DNA from: Loigolactobacillus binensis
GTDB lineage: Bacteria; Bacillota; Bacilli; Lactobacillales; Lactobacillaceae
Direction of reading: 5' to 3'
Assembly (NCBI RefSeq): GCF_005405165.1
Contig: NZ_BJDN01000001.1
Coordinates: 1-64,000, forward strand
Length of the DNA: 64,000 nt
How positions within the stretch are numbered: position 1 is the stretch's first letter; each line of letters begins with the position of its first letter. The translations under genes and the position numbers were made by a program. Below, piece by piece: positions 1-9,020 of this stretch. The notes below the pieces were generated by a model, which was not told the origin of the DNA, ran no database searches, and saw only the letters and a program-made list of their open reading frames with translations.

Positions 1-100
1 TGGATTTTTTGGATGGGGGCTGTGGGCTCTTTTTTGCACAAAAAATCCTGTTAATAGCTTACCACTTTGTAAACGATCAACAGGAAAAAGTATAGAGCCA

Positions 101-131
101 AAAAAATCCAGGTGAGCCTGGATTTTTTTTT
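101..131 (+). terminator. Rho-independent terminator
   Basis: A 12-bp stem (AAAAAATCCAGG, loop TGAG, then its complement) is followed by a run of T. It closes a transcription unit whose gene lies left of the window. The rest of 1-314 has no gene I can support; a second short hairpin (CCTGTT/AACAGG) lies at about 47-85. Confidence 0.75.
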
Positions 132-191
132 ACGCTAAAATGCTTCACGTGGAACAGAAAGGCCAATCTGTCCGGTAAGTATTGGGTCGAA

Positions 192-219
192 TTGTGAAAT
201 CTGGTACAGTAAGGATAAT
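192..219 (+). promoter_or_regulatory. Possible promoter of the GGDEF gene
   Basis: TTGTGA at 192-197 and GATAAT at 214-219 are separated by 16 bp, about 95 bp before the GGDEF start codon. The match is moderate and I see no operator-like palindrome around it. Confidence 0.35.
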
Positions 220-314
220 CTATTTAATTGATCTGGTGCGTGTTCATTGAGTTTAGCCAATGTATTATTGATTAATTCAGTAATTTTCTAGCGATAAAAT
301 CGAGGGTAAGGTAA

Positions 315-1448
315 ATGATGACAATTGTTAGTCAATTTGTTTTTTTTATAATTGAATTATTAGTTACGTTAGGGATCGTGTTTGGATTTCAATTGATCGC
401 TGACTATTATACGATGAGATATGCCAATGAAGTTGTTTGGATCGGTAATATGAATTGGCAAATGCGATTGACGGCGATTATCTATTTTTCAATCGTTGGT
501 ATTGGTTTATCGCTTGTGGAGCAACTATACTTTGCGCATACTTTGACCTTGGCCAATTTGCGAATCATGGCAATTTTATTATTGGTTATTTTTCTAGGAA
601 CCCAAATTGCCACTGTTGTTCTGGTGGTTGCGGTTTCAGCCTATTTTTTGTTTTGGGGCCTGCAAACTTATATTTTATTTTATACCTTACTTTATATTCT
701 GTTGTTTGTCGGGGTGGCCTTATTAACCCAAAGCAAAAGATTAAGCTTTTTATGGCAGGTTCTTTGTTTCGGCGTTTTAGCAAGTGGGTTTTGGGTGGCG
801 ATCTTTGTTTATAAAAATATGACGGTAGCGAATAGTTTTTCGGTTACAGCCATGTTACTGCGAATCATTGAAATGGTTTTTCTTTGTGGGAGCCCCACCG
901 TGTTGATCCATTTATTAGAGCAAAATCAGTTGTTGATCTCCAAGCAAGCAATAGGTGCTTATGTTGACGAGCTAACGCAAATTTACAATTATCATTCCTT
1001 TAGTTTGAACTTTGAACGGGCCTTTCAAAAGGCGGCTAAAACACAAGTACCATTGAGCCTAATGATTCTTGATCTAGATGGTTTCAAACAAGTTAATGAT
1101 ACTTACGGGCATTTAGCCGGCAACTATGTATTGCGAGAGTTCAGCCGCATGTTGGCGACCATGTCTGGTACCAATATTATTCCTTATCGAATCGGTGGCG
1201 AAGAAATGGCCTTAGTTTTTAACGGGATGCCACAAAATAAGGCACAACAGTTGGCGGATCAATTATTAAAACAGTTGCGGCAACACGAATTTCAGTACGA
1301 AAATAGTCAAATTTATTTAACTTTTTCTGCTGGATTAAGCCAGGCCCAGTTAAGCGATGAAACTTCACGTGACTTTTTCCGCCGGGTTGACGACCTGACC
1401 TACGTTGCGAAACGCGCTGGTGGTAATAAAATCAGTGTTGACGTTTAA
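315..1448 (+). CDS. Membrane GGDEF-domain protein (putative diguanylate cyclase)
   Basis: Probable c-di-GMP synthase anchored in the membrane. The first roughly 210 residues are very hydrophobic, with about six predicted membrane segments; the last about 160 residues form a GGDEF domain starting near AYVDELTQIYN, with the DLDGFKQVNDTYGH helix and the active-site loop RIGGEEM. The GGEE core is intact while the final Phe is Met, which by family knowledge need not abolish activity. No RxxD inhibitory site precedes the loop, so product feedback at the usual I-site is unlikely. A GAGGGTAAGG ribosome site precedes the ATG. The EAL gene downstream makes a synthesis/degradation pair likely, though a terminator separates the two. 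Confidence 0.85.
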   Translation: MMTIVSQFVFFIIELLVTLGIVFGFQLIADYYTMRYANEVVWIGNMNWQMRLTAIIYFSIVGIGLSLVEQLYFAHTLTLANLRIMAILLLVIFLGTQIATVVLVVAVSAYFLFWGLQTYILFYTLLYILLFVGVALLTQSKRLSFLWQVLCFGVLASGFWVAIFVYKNMTVANSFSVTAMLLRIIEMVFLCGSPTVLIHLLEQNQLLISKQAIGAYVDELTQIYNYHSFSLNFERAFQKAAKTQVPLSLMILDLDGFKQVNDTYGHLAGNYVLREFSRMLATMSGTNIIPYRIGGEEMALVFNGMPQNKAQQLADQLLKQLRQHEFQYENSQIYLTFSAGLSQAQLSDETSRDFFRRVDDLTYVAKRAGGNKISVDV

Positions 1449-1583
1449 GTAAATAATTGTTATAATTTTGATGTTGAAAATTATAGTTTTATGAATATTT
1501 TCATTGCTTGATAGAAAATAGTTACTTAAGAAACTAAATAAGATTAATTGCTCAACTTTATTGTGCCGAATAATAAAGATACG

Positions 1584-1620
1584 ACCCACACTTGAGAAAG
1601 ACAAGCTGTGGGCTTTTTTT
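1584..1620 (+). terminator. Terminator between GGDEF and EAL genes
   Basis: CCCACA-CTTG pairs with CAAG-C-TGTGGG around a short loop, followed by seven T. It ends 25 bp before the EAL start codon, so it could either end the GGDEF transcript or act as a leader attenuator for the EAL gene. Confidence 0.7.
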
Positions 1621-1645
1621 AATTTTGGGAGGAGTAAGGTCGCTT

Positions 1646-2308
1646 ATGTATAAATATTTTGTTCAACCAATATTGAACAAATATAACCAAACTTTAATTG
1701 GTTATGAACTGTTGTTAAAGCAACATACAACTGCTGGCTGGCAAACCCCGGCTTCTTTTACTACCATTCCACCTACAATTATTGCTGATTTATTATTTGA
1801 AGTGACAAGCCAATTAAAATTAAAAATCGGATCATTATCGTTAAACTTAAATCGGAGTCAAATGATTGATCCAGAGGTTATTTCTACATTGCTGATTGTT
1901 CAAGATCAATTACGACCGGTACGCATAAAAATTGAGATCACCGAAGAGGATACGATTGCTAATATTGAAAATGATCAGTTAATTCCGATTCTACAACGTT
2001 TTTCTGATCATGGTATGGAGATTTCTTTGGATGACGTGGGCAGCGGGCGTAATCTATTAGCACAAATTAAACAATTACTTCCCTATGTACAGGAAATTAA
2101 GTTTGCACTGCAAAACTTTGAAAGCACGATCCATGATCCATTGATGCAGGCGCAAGTGATTTTTTGGCGTAATTTTGCCGATCAGCATAAATTACGTTTT
2201 ATTCTTGAAGGCATTGAAAATGCTGATGATGATGAGCTAGTCGACAGTATGAAAATTGACCTGCGGCAAGGCTACTTCTATGGCAAACCACATTTACTAG
2301 CTTGTTAA
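1646..2308 (+). CDS. Stand-alone EAL-domain protein (putative c-di-GMP phosphodiesterase)
   Basis: 220 residues, all EAL domain. The family's catalytic and metal residues are recognisable: Glu in GYELLLK (ELL in place of EAL), Asn in LNLNRS, Glu in EITEED, the DD pair in LDDVGSG, Lys in EIKFA, Glu in LEGIEN and QGY near the end, so an active linear-pGpG-forming phosphodiesterase is plausible. The start is the ATG at 1646 because GGGAGGAG stands 11 bp upstream; the frame stays open further left only through the terminator. It is 19 bp upstream of the NADH oxidase gene and probably cotranscribed with it. Confidence 0.8.
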   Translation: MYKYFVQPILNKYNQTLIGYELLLKQHTTAGWQTPASFTTIPPTIIADLLFEVTSQLKLKIGSLSLNLNRSQMIDPEVISTLLIVQDQLRPVRIKIEITEEDTIANIENDQLIPILQRFSDHGMEISLDDVGSGRNLLAQIKQLLPYVQEIKFALQNFESTIHDPLMQAQVIFWRNFADQHKLRFILEGIENADDDELVDSMKIDLRQGYFYGKPHLLAC

Positions 2309-2327
2309 GTTAAGGGAGGACGGTATC

Positions 2328-3671
2328 TTGAAAGTTATTGTAGTAGGGTGCACCCATGCTGGTGTGACGGTGGTCACTGAAGTTTTAAAACACCATCCCG
2401 ATGCTGAAGTTACCGTTTATGAGCGTAATGACAATGTCTCTTTTTTATCTTGTGGCATTGCTTTGTATTTACAGGATACAGTCAAACGCTTAGAAGATAT
2501 GTTTTACGAAACGCCGGAACATTTGACTGCGTTAGGTGCTAACGTTAAAACGGAGTACGATGTTTTAAAAATTGATGCTAGTAAGCAGCAGATCACCATC
2601 CAGAACTTGAAAACTAGGCTGATCAGCACTGATACTTATGATCGGCTAGTCATGACGTCTGGTTCGGCGGCTTCAGTGCCACCTATTCACGGGGTCGATA
2701 GTAGTAAGGTTTTAGTGTGCAAAAATTATCACCAAGCGTTGGCGATTAAAAAGAACGCTGCTCTCAGTCGCCAAGTGACGATCGTGGGAGCAGGTTATTC
2801 TGGTATTGAATTAGCAGAAGCCTATGCTAATACGGATCATCAAGTTACCTTGTTGCAAGGCGATGAGCAGGTGCTCGGTAATTATATTGACCCAGAAATG
2901 TCCGCCAGAATCGTGGCGTTATTGCGGCAGCACGGGGTGACGGTGCATCTAAGTACACCAGTGACCGCTTTTGCTACTAAGGGGCCAACTGACCCGGTCG
3001 TGATCAAAACATCTAAAGGGGACTTTAATTCTGATTTTGTGGTGGTTTGTACTGGTTTTGTGCCTAACACTGAATTGGTGCAGGGACAAGTGGCGTTGGA
3101 TCGCAATAACGCTATTATCACTAATGAATGGTTAGAAACATCTGAGCCGACTATTTTTGCTGCTGGGGATGCTTGCGCTGCTAAATTTAATCCAACTGAC
3201 CAACCAACCTTTATTCCATTAGCAACGAATGCGGTTCAGCAAGGCCGAATCATTGCCCGTAATTTATTCGGCCATGTACAACGTTATCCGGGCACACAAG
3301 CAACGACAGCTTTACGTTTATTTGCCCAAACATTGGCTACAACTGGTGTTACCCTTAAACGGGCTTTGGCTAGCGGTATTGCTGCTGCCAGTGTGACTTA
3401 CCGCGGCCCTTATCGGCCACTGTTCATGCCGCAAACCAGTGAAGTGGTGATCGAATTAGTTTACGCGAAAACAAATCATCGTATTTTAGGTGCCCAATTT
3501 TATGGTGAATATGATCTGACGCAGTCGGCTAATGCCGTTTCGATCAGTATTCAAAATAAAAATACGATCGAAGATTTAGCCTTTACGGATACTTTATTCA
3601 ATCCATTTTACGATCAGCCGGTTAATTATCTGAACCAAGTCGCGCAAATGGCGCTTGATCAAGAAGGCTAA
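2328..3671 (+). CDS. nox: NADH oxidase (water-forming type, FAD-dependent)
   Basis: 447-residue flavoprotein of the NADH oxidase/CoA-disulfide reductase family. An N-terminal FAD-binding motif (VVGCTHAG) is followed by the redox cysteine in SFLSCGIALYL near residue 42, an NADH-binding motif VGAGYSGIE near residue 155, a second FAD motif (FAAGDACA) near residue 280 and the C-terminal dimerisation domain. In lactobacilli such enzymes reduce O2 with NADH and regenerate NAD+. The start codon is TTG with AGGGAGGA 8 bp upstream. Peroxide-forming oxidase or CoA-disulfide reductase activity cannot be excluded from sequence alone. Confidence 0.85.
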   Translation: MKVIVVGCTHAGVTVVTEVLKHHPDAEVTVYERNDNVSFLSCGIALYLQDTVKRLEDMFYETPEHLTALGANVKTEYDVLKIDASKQQITIQNLKTRLISTDTYDRLVMTSGSAASVPPIHGVDSSKVLVCKNYHQALAIKKNAALSRQVTIVGAGYSGIELAEAYANTDHQVTLLQGDEQVLGNYIDPEMSARIVALLRQHGVTVHLSTPVTAFATKGPTDPVVIKTSKGDFNSDFVVVCTGFVPNTELVQGQVALDRNNAIITNEWLETSEPTIFAAGDACAAKFNPTDQPTFIPLATNAVQQGRIIARNLFGHVQRYPGTQATTALRLFAQTLATTGVTLKRALASGIAAASVTYRGPYRPLFMPQTSEVVIELVYAKTNHRILGAQFYGEYDLTQSANAVSISIQNKNTIEDLAFTDTLFNPFYDQPVNYLNQVAQMALDQEG

Positions 3672-3730
3672 ATCATTTGGTGGCTTGGTTACAAGCCAAG
3701 GTTTAACGCTAATACTTAGAAACTAAATAA

Positions 3731-3762
3731 GAAGATGTGGCCGCGGCCGCACCTTCTTTATT
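3731..3762 (+). terminator. Terminator after nox
   Basis: A 13-bp G+C-rich hairpin centred on GGCCGCGGCC, with two mismatches that become G-U pairs in RNA, followed by TTTATTT. It contains a NotI-type octamer, unusual in DNA of this composition. Confidence 0.7.
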
Positions 3763-3849
3763 TGGCTACTTGGCAATAGACGCTGTATCACTAAAGCGAT
3801 TGTGATAAAATAAGGTTATCATTTTAGGATCTGGTCAAGAGGAGTTATT

Positions 3850-5862
3850 ATGAAAAAATTGTTTTCAAAGGACCGTTTGCCAGCATTTTTGCAAAATGAT
3901 CGTTTGCGCCTAACTGCAGTTGGGTTAGTTGGTTTAGCTATATTAGGGGTTATTCTAGCCTTCTTTATTAATTTTATACTGGGTATCTTTTTATTAGTCT
4001 TATTGACTGCCTTGGTGGGCACCGTCTTTTATGCCTTGGAGACGGTCACCCAAAATACGAATGCGTATATTTCTGATCTCTCTTACCGCATCAAACGGGG
4101 AGAACAAGAGGCATTGATCAAAATGCCGATCGGAATTTTACTTTATAGTGAAGCGAATGAAATTGAGTGGACGAATCCCTATTTACAGGAATACCTCGGT
4201 AAAAAGGAAGTACTAGGTGAGCCGATCGCCACGATTGATCCAGAATTAGCTAAATTGATTCAGGAAAATGAGGCGACCAGTGAGCCAAAAACAGTGCGTT
4301 GGGGCGAGAATCAGTTTGAAATTATTATCCAAGAAGGTATTCGGGTCGTGTACTTACTGGACATTACCCGTTACGCCAAAATTGAGGAACGTTACAACGC
4401 AGAACAATTGTCGATCGGGCAAATTTTCCTAGATAATTATGATGAGATCACCCAGACAATGACCGATAAAAATATCTCTAATTTAAATAATTATGTCACC
4501 AATGAATTAAGTAATTGGGCCCGGCAATACGGGATGTTTTTGAAGCGCGTCGATGATGATCACTTTTTCGTACTGATCTACGCCCAAGCACTGCAAAAAA
4601 TTGAGGCCGATAATTTTAAAATTCTGGATCGGATTCGGGAGCGAACTTCGAAGCAGAATTATCCATTGACCTTGTCGGTTGGTATTGCTTATGGGGATAC
4701 TGATCTCGCTAAATTAGCAACGGTTTCGCAAAGTAACCTTGATTTAGCGTTAGGCCGAGGTGGCGATCAAGTTGTCGTCAAGGCTGAAACTGAACAAGCA
4801 CGTTTTTACGGTGGTAAAACGAATCCAATGGAAAAACGAACACGGGTTCGAGCACGCATGATCAGTCAGGCGTTGCAAGAAGTGATGAATCAAACCGATC
4901 AGGTCTTCGTTATGGGCCACGCACAGCCGGATATGGACTCTTTAGGTGCTTGCCTAGGGATTCGCCGGATCGCGGCAATGAACGGCAAGAAGTGCTCAAT
5001 TGTTGTCAATCAGGAGCATGTGCATACTGATATTCAACGTTTAATGGCACAGCTTAAGGCTGATCCGGAGATCGGCCCCGATATTTTGACCCCAGACCAA
5101 GCACCAGAGTTAGCAACTAGCCATAGTTTACTGGTGATGGTCGATCATTCTAAGCCGTCGATCTCCACTAGTCCAGTGTTGTACCACCAATTGGCTAACC
5201 GAACGATCATTATCGACCATCATCGGCGTGGTGAGGAATTTCCGGAAAATCCAATGTTGGTTTATATTGAACCTTATGCTTCTTCGACTTGTGAATTGAT
5301 CACCGAAATGTTTGAATATCAACCTAAGGAAACAGAAGCCATCAATAAATTAGAGGCTACAGCCATGTTGGCTGGGATCACGGTTGATACTAAATCATTT
5401 TCATTACGGACAGGGACGCGGACTTTTGATGCGGCGAGTTACTTACGCTCCGTTGGTGCGGATGCGATCATGGTGCAACGTTTATTGAAAGAGAATGTTG
5501 ATAATTACATTCAAAAGAATCATTTGATCGAATCAATTGAGTTTATCCGTCCCAATATGGCATTATGTTTAGGTGAGGAAGATGAAGCTTACGATCCCGT
5601 GATCGCAGCGCAAGCGGCTGATACGTTACTATCCTTATCGGGGATCGATGCCTCGTTTGTGATCATTCGACGCCCTAGTGGGGATGTCGGTATTTCTGCC
5701 CGCAGCCTAGGCGAAGTCAACGTGCAGGTGATCATGGAACAACTTGGCGGCGGCGGTCATTTATCCAATGCAGCGACCCAGTTGACGAATACTAATATTG
5801 CGGCGGCACGGGATCAACTCGAGCAAGTCCTGACTAAAATTGAGCAAGATACAGCGGAATAA
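3850..5862 (+). CDS. gdpP: Cyclic-di-AMP phosphodiesterase GdpP
   Basis: 670 residues, the usual GdpP length. Two N-terminal membrane helices (about residues 17-57) lead to a PAS-like region (about 85-170), a degenerate GGDEF domain (about 170-300) without a GGDEF motif, and DHH/DHHA1 domains: [11 protein letters not shown] near 355, IIDHHRRG near 455 and GGGGH near 633. The family hydrolyses c-di-AMP to pApA and so affects potassium, osmotic and cell-wall homeostasis. AAGAGGAG precedes the ATG. It is followed by rplI after 19 bp, the conserved Firmicutes order, so the two are probably cotranscribed. Confidence 0.96.
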   Translation: MKKLFSKDRLPAFLQNDRLRLTAVGLVGLAILGVILAFFINFILGIFLLVLLTALVGTVFYALETVTQNTNAYISDLSYRIKRGEQEALIKMPIGILLYSEANEIEWTNPYLQEYLGKKEVLGEPIATIDPELAKLIQENEATSEPKTVRWGENQFEIIIQEGIRVVYLLDITRYAKIEERYNAEQLSIGQIFLDNYDEITQTMTDKNISNLNNYVTNELSNWARQYGMFLKRVDDDHFFVLIYAQALQKIEADNFKILDRIRERTSKQNYPLTLSVGIAYGDTDLAKLATVSQSNLDLALGRGGDQVVVKAETEQARFYGGKTNPMEKRTRVRARMISQALQEVMNQTDQVFVMGHAQPDMDSLGACLGIRRIAAMNGKKCSIVVNQEHVHTDIQRLMAQLKADPEIGPDILTPDQAPELATSHSLLVMVDHSKPSISTSPVLYHQLANRTIIIDHHRRGEEFPENPMLVYIEPYASSTCELITEMFEYQPKETEAINKLEATAMLAGITVDTKSFSLRTGTRTFDAASYLRSVGADAIMVQRLLKENVDNYIQKNHLIESIEFIRPNMALCLGEEDEAYDPVIAAQAADTLLSLSGIDASFVIIRRPSGDVGISARSLGEVNVQVIMEQLGGGGHLSNAATQLTNTNIAAARDQLEQVLTKIEQDTAE

Positions 5863-5881
5863 TACGAGGAGGAATTTTATT

Positions 5882-6334
5882 ATGCGAGTTATTTTCTTAG
5901 AAGATGTACGCGGCAAAGGCAAACGCGGGGAGATCAAGGAAGTGCCAGACGGGTACGCCCAGAACTTTCTGATCAAAAACGGCAAGGCTAAATCGGCGAC
6001 TAAACAAGCCATGAGCCAACTTAAAGGGCAACAACGGGCTGAAGAACGGCGCGCTGAAGAAGAATTAGCCGAGGCTAAAGCACTGAAGAAGTTGATCGAG
6101 GCTGACGATACCGTCGTTGTCATCGAAGCTAAGGCTGGCGAGGATAGTCGTTTATTCGGTTCAATCCCAAGTAAACAAATCGCGCAGGCATTGGACAAGC
6201 AATTCCAGATCAAAGTTGATAAGCGTAAAATCGAATTGCCAGAGCCGATTCGGGCATTAGGTTACCGAAACGTTCCAGTTAAATTATATGGTGATGTTGC
6301 CGCAAAGATCCGTGTGCATATTACTAAGAAATAA
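5882..6334 (+). CDS. rplI: 50S ribosomal protein L9
   Basis: 150 residues, with the N-terminal L9 signature [17 protein letters not shown] and NFLIKNGKA, then the long connecting helix rich in Lys, Glu and Ala (about 40-75) and the C-terminal domain. L9 binds 23S rRNA near the L1 stalk. The start is the ATG at 5882, with GAGGAGG 7-13 bp before it; the frame is open further left only because it overlaps the end of gdpP. Confidence 0.97.
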   Translation: MRVIFLEDVRGKGKRGEIKEVPDGYAQNFLIKNGKAKSATKQAMSQLKGQQRAEERRAEEELAEAKALKKLIEADDTVVVIEAKAGEDSRLFGSIPSKQIAQALDKQFQIKVDKRKIELPEPIRALGYRNVPVKLYGDVAAKIRVHITKK

Positions 6335-6372
6335 AGCTAGCGGCTACGGTAGCTGAAAAGTGAAGATTAAAA

Positions 6373-6467
6373 GATCAGCCTAATTCAATTTGAACATAGG
6401 CCTGATCATTAAGAGCATCTAGCGTTCTACTGATAGTCTTAGTGAAGAACGTTAGGGGCCCTTTTTT
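6373..6467 (+). terminator. Two hairpins between rplI and dnaB, the second a probable terminator
   Basis: Hairpin 1 (6373-6407) pairs GATCAG-CCTA with TAGG-C-CTGATC. Hairpin 2 pairs CTAGCGTTCT (6419-6428) with AGAACGTTAG (6446-6455), then GGGCCC and six T. The six-base gap before the T run is atypical, so it is a terminator with reservation. Confidence 0.6.
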
Positions 6468-6492
6468 GACTGAATTAAATTAACTGCTTTGA

Positions 6493-6521
6493 TTGCGGCT
6501 GATGAATGAACAACGTATAAT
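6493..6521 (+). promoter_or_regulatory. dnaB promoter
   Basis: TTGCGG (6493-6498), 17-bp spacer, TATAAT (6516-6521). It places transcription start near 6528 and excludes an upstream in-frame start at 6493 for DnaB. Confidence 0.7.
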
Positions 6522-6570
6522 AGTGGCAGTATTTTATTGTCAGTTGATTTTTGAAGAGAGGATTTTTCGC

Positions 6571-7977
6571 GTGAATGACTTAATCGATCAAACACCGCCA
6601 CAGAATATTGAAGCCGAACAAGCGGTTCTCGGTGCGGTTTTTCTTAATCCTGATGCGTTGGTTGAAGCGATGGAATTTGTGACGCCAGATGACTTCTATC
6701 GGCGGGCGCACCAACTGATTTTCCAAGCGATGGTCGACTTAAATGACGCTTCCGAAGCGATTGATGTGGTCACATTAAAAGACCGCTTAGATGGCCAAAA
6801 TCAGCTGGAAGATATCGGTGGGCTACCTTATTTAGCCGATTTAGCGGTGGCAGTTCCAACTGCGGCTAACGTGGCGCATTACGCTAAAATCGTGCAGGAA
6901 AAGTCGATCCTGCGGCGCTTGATCAAGGCGGCGACTAACATTGTTACCAAAAGTTATACTGAAGATGATGTGACCGCGATCTTAGATGAAGCCGAACAGG
7001 ATATTATGAATGTCTCTGAACAGCGAAATTCCACCGGTTTTAAATCAATTTCGGATGTTTTAAATAGTACGATTGAGCAAATCGATCAATTGTATCAAAA
7101 TAATGATGATATCACTGGTTTACCGACTGGCTATCGTGATCTGGACAAAATGACTGCCGGCTTGCAGGAAGATGAATTGATCATTATTGCTGCGCGGCCA
7201 GCCGTTGGTAAAACCGCTTTTGCTTTAAACATTGCCCAGAATGTTGGGACTAAAACTGACAAAACAGTGGCGATTTTTAGTTTGGAAATGAGTGCCGAGT
7301 CGCTAGTCAACCGGATGTTGTGTGCAGAAGGTAGCATTGACGCTGGCCATCTACGCACGGGCCAATTATCGGAAGAAGAGTGGCAGAATCTGATCATCGC
7401 CATGGGGAGCTTGTCCAAGGCGTCGATCTATATTGATGATACGCCGGGGAACAAAATGTCGGAGATTCGGGCTAAATGTCGTCGTTTGGCTAAAGAAAAA
7501 GGCAACCTCGGCTTAGTGGTGGTCGATTATCTACAGCTGATCGAAGGTAGCAACAAAGAAAGTCGCCAACAAGAAGTTTCCGGCATTTCGCGGCAATTGA
7601 AAAAGTTGGCTAAAGAATTACGGGTACCAGTGATCGCGTTATCCCAGCTTTCACGTGGGGTTGAACAGCGGCAGGACAAGCGGCCTGTGTTATCCGATAT
7701 TCGTGAATCAGGTTCGATTGAACAGGATGCTGACATCGTGGCTTTTCTATACCGGGATGATTACTATCGGGATGAAGATGGTGGCGAAGACGATGATAAC
7801 AGTAAATTCGCTCAAAATAGTGCGGCTGGCGGCGAGCGGACTGAAGATCAAGAAGTCGGTGAAGTTGAAGTCATCATTGAAAAGAATCGTAGCGGTGCCC
7901 GGGGGACGGTTAAATTATTGTTCGTTAAACAGTACAATAAGTTTTCTTCGATCGCCTACGTACCGGAAGCACAATAG
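6571..7977 (+). CDS. dnaB: Replicative DNA helicase DnaB
   Basis: 468 residues, the usual length. The N-terminal primase-interacting domain (PPQNIEAEQAVLGAVF) is followed by the RecA-like ATPase with Walker A ARPAVGKT near residue 210, Walker B VVDYLQLI, and the QLSR and FLYRDDYY motifs. The hexamer unwinds DNA at the fork. I choose GTG at 6571, with GAGAGGA 8-14 bp upstream and downstream of a consensus promoter. An acidic, Asp/Glu-rich insertion (about residues 395-430) lies before the last strands, as is common in lactobacilli. Confidence 0.96.
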   Translation: MNDLIDQTPPQNIEAEQAVLGAVFLNPDALVEAMEFVTPDDFYRRAHQLIFQAMVDLNDASEAIDVVTLKDRLDGQNQLEDIGGLPYLADLAVAVPTAANVAHYAKIVQEKSILRRLIKAATNIVTKSYTEDDVTAILDEAEQDIMNVSEQRNSTGFKSISDVLNSTIEQIDQLYQNNDDITGLPTGYRDLDKMTAGLQEDELIIIAARPAVGKTAFALNIAQNVGTKTDKTVAIFSLEMSAESLVNRMLCAEGSIDAGHLRTGQLSEEEWQNLIIAMGSLSKASIYIDDTPGNKMSEIRAKCRRLAKEKGNLGLVVVDYLQLIEGSNKESRQQEVSGISRQLKKLAKELRVPVIALSQLSRGVEQRQDKRPVLSDIRESGSIEQDADIVAFLYRDDYYRDEDGGEDDDNSKFAQNSAAGGERTEDQEVGEVEVIIEKNRSGARGTVKLLFVKQYNKFSSIAYVPEAQ

Positions 7978-7993
7978 AGTAGGTGTTTAGCGA

Positions 7994-8836
7994 ATGAAGC
8001 AAAAGTTAAAAGAACGGCTAGATGTTTTCAGTGATGCGATCATTGCGATTTTGATCACGATCATGGTGTTAGAGTTACCAGTGGAGATTCACGGCCAAAG
8101 TGTGCATTACGTCCAACTTTTCCACGCGGTGGGGATCTATTTAGTTAGTTTCTGTTTTATCGCCAATCTGTGGTACCAACATGCGGTGATCTTCAATGAA
8201 GCCAAAACGGTACCTAATCAGATCGTCGTATTAGATCTATCATTTTTATTCTTAATGTCATTAATGCCGACTTTTACGCGGCTGATGACGGAGGCGACGA
8301 CGCAGGTAACGGTATTGATGTATGGTGGCTTAAGTTTAGTGATCTCGCTGCTCTTTCGGCGGATCGCCAAAACGATCATTCACGAGAAATATACCGATAA
8401 AAAAGATATGCGCAAGGTCTATAACGTGATCTATGGTGCTAGCTACCTCGAATCAGGCTTGCTTTACCTAGCCATTATGGTAGTAGGCTATTTCTGGCCG
8501 CGGGTGGCCTTGGTGCTGTACATTATCATGCCGATCCGTTCTTTTATTAGCGATAGTGCTGAGCACGAGGAAATGGATGAGGTAGCGAAAATGGACGTGC
8601 AGGGGCGTACCGGGTTGTTAGAAATGTCCCACAGTGATCAACGGCAATTCAAACGCTTATTGCTTGATTATACGCGTCAAGCACGCAGCGCCGGCAAGGA
8701 ACCAGCCAAACAAAAGGCTGCTTGGCAAGACTTTTCCCAGCAGGCACAACGGAAGTTCGGTATTTCTGATGCGACCTTGGCATTGTGGCTGCAACAATCA
8801 CGACAGCGTGGCTTTGAACCACGACGTCATCAATAA
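7994..8836 (+). CDS. TMEM175-family membrane protein (putative potassium channel)
   Basis: 280 residues. It begins with the family signature RLDVFSDAIIAILITIMVLEL, containing the FSD motif of TMEM175/DUF1211 proteins, followed by about six hydrophobic segments (to residue about 185). Bacterial members form leak-like K+ channels. The last about 90 residues are soluble, basic and Gln/Arg-rich, longer than in the minimal family; I do not recognise this tail. The gene starts 16 bp after dnaB and may be read from the same transcript. K+ leak would fit functionally with GdpP/c-di-AMP control nearby, which is inference. Confidence 0.8.
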   Translation: MKQKLKERLDVFSDAIIAILITIMVLELPVEIHGQSVHYVQLFHAVGIYLVSFCFIANLWYQHAVIFNEAKTVPNQIVVLDLSFLFLMSLMPTFTRLMTEATTQVTVLMYGGLSLVISLLFRRIAKTIIHEKYTDKKDMRKVYNVIYGASYLESGLLYLAIMVVGYFWPRVALVLYIIMPIRSFISDSAEHEEMDEVAKMDVQGRTGLLEMSHSDQRQFKRLLLDYTRQARSAGKEPAKQKAAWQDFSQQAQRKFGISDATLALWLQQSRQRGFEPRRHQ

Positions 8837-9020
8837 AGGATCACGGATAACTCGGCGCTTTTGCGGCGGGTTATTTAGCTATGTCAAATAATGTCAGTAT
8901 AACTAGATGTTTTTTTTACTATTTAAAATTTCTAATAAAAAGCTTGAGTTACTCCAGTAGAGCGCTTATATTTAAGGTATACTACGATAATTTTATTTTA
9001 ATTTGGAGGATAAAATAGTT

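Noticed and set aside
3731-3762. Protein-binding palindrome (NotI-type site) as an operator
   Set aside because: The hairpin with a following T-rich tail after nox is explained as a terminator.
6493-6570. Upstream extension of DnaB (and of PurA at 12013-12102, WalR at 14997-15080, MarR at 36546-36620)
   Set aside because: Each extension covers a promoter, operator or untranslated leader, while a good ribosome site marks the later start.
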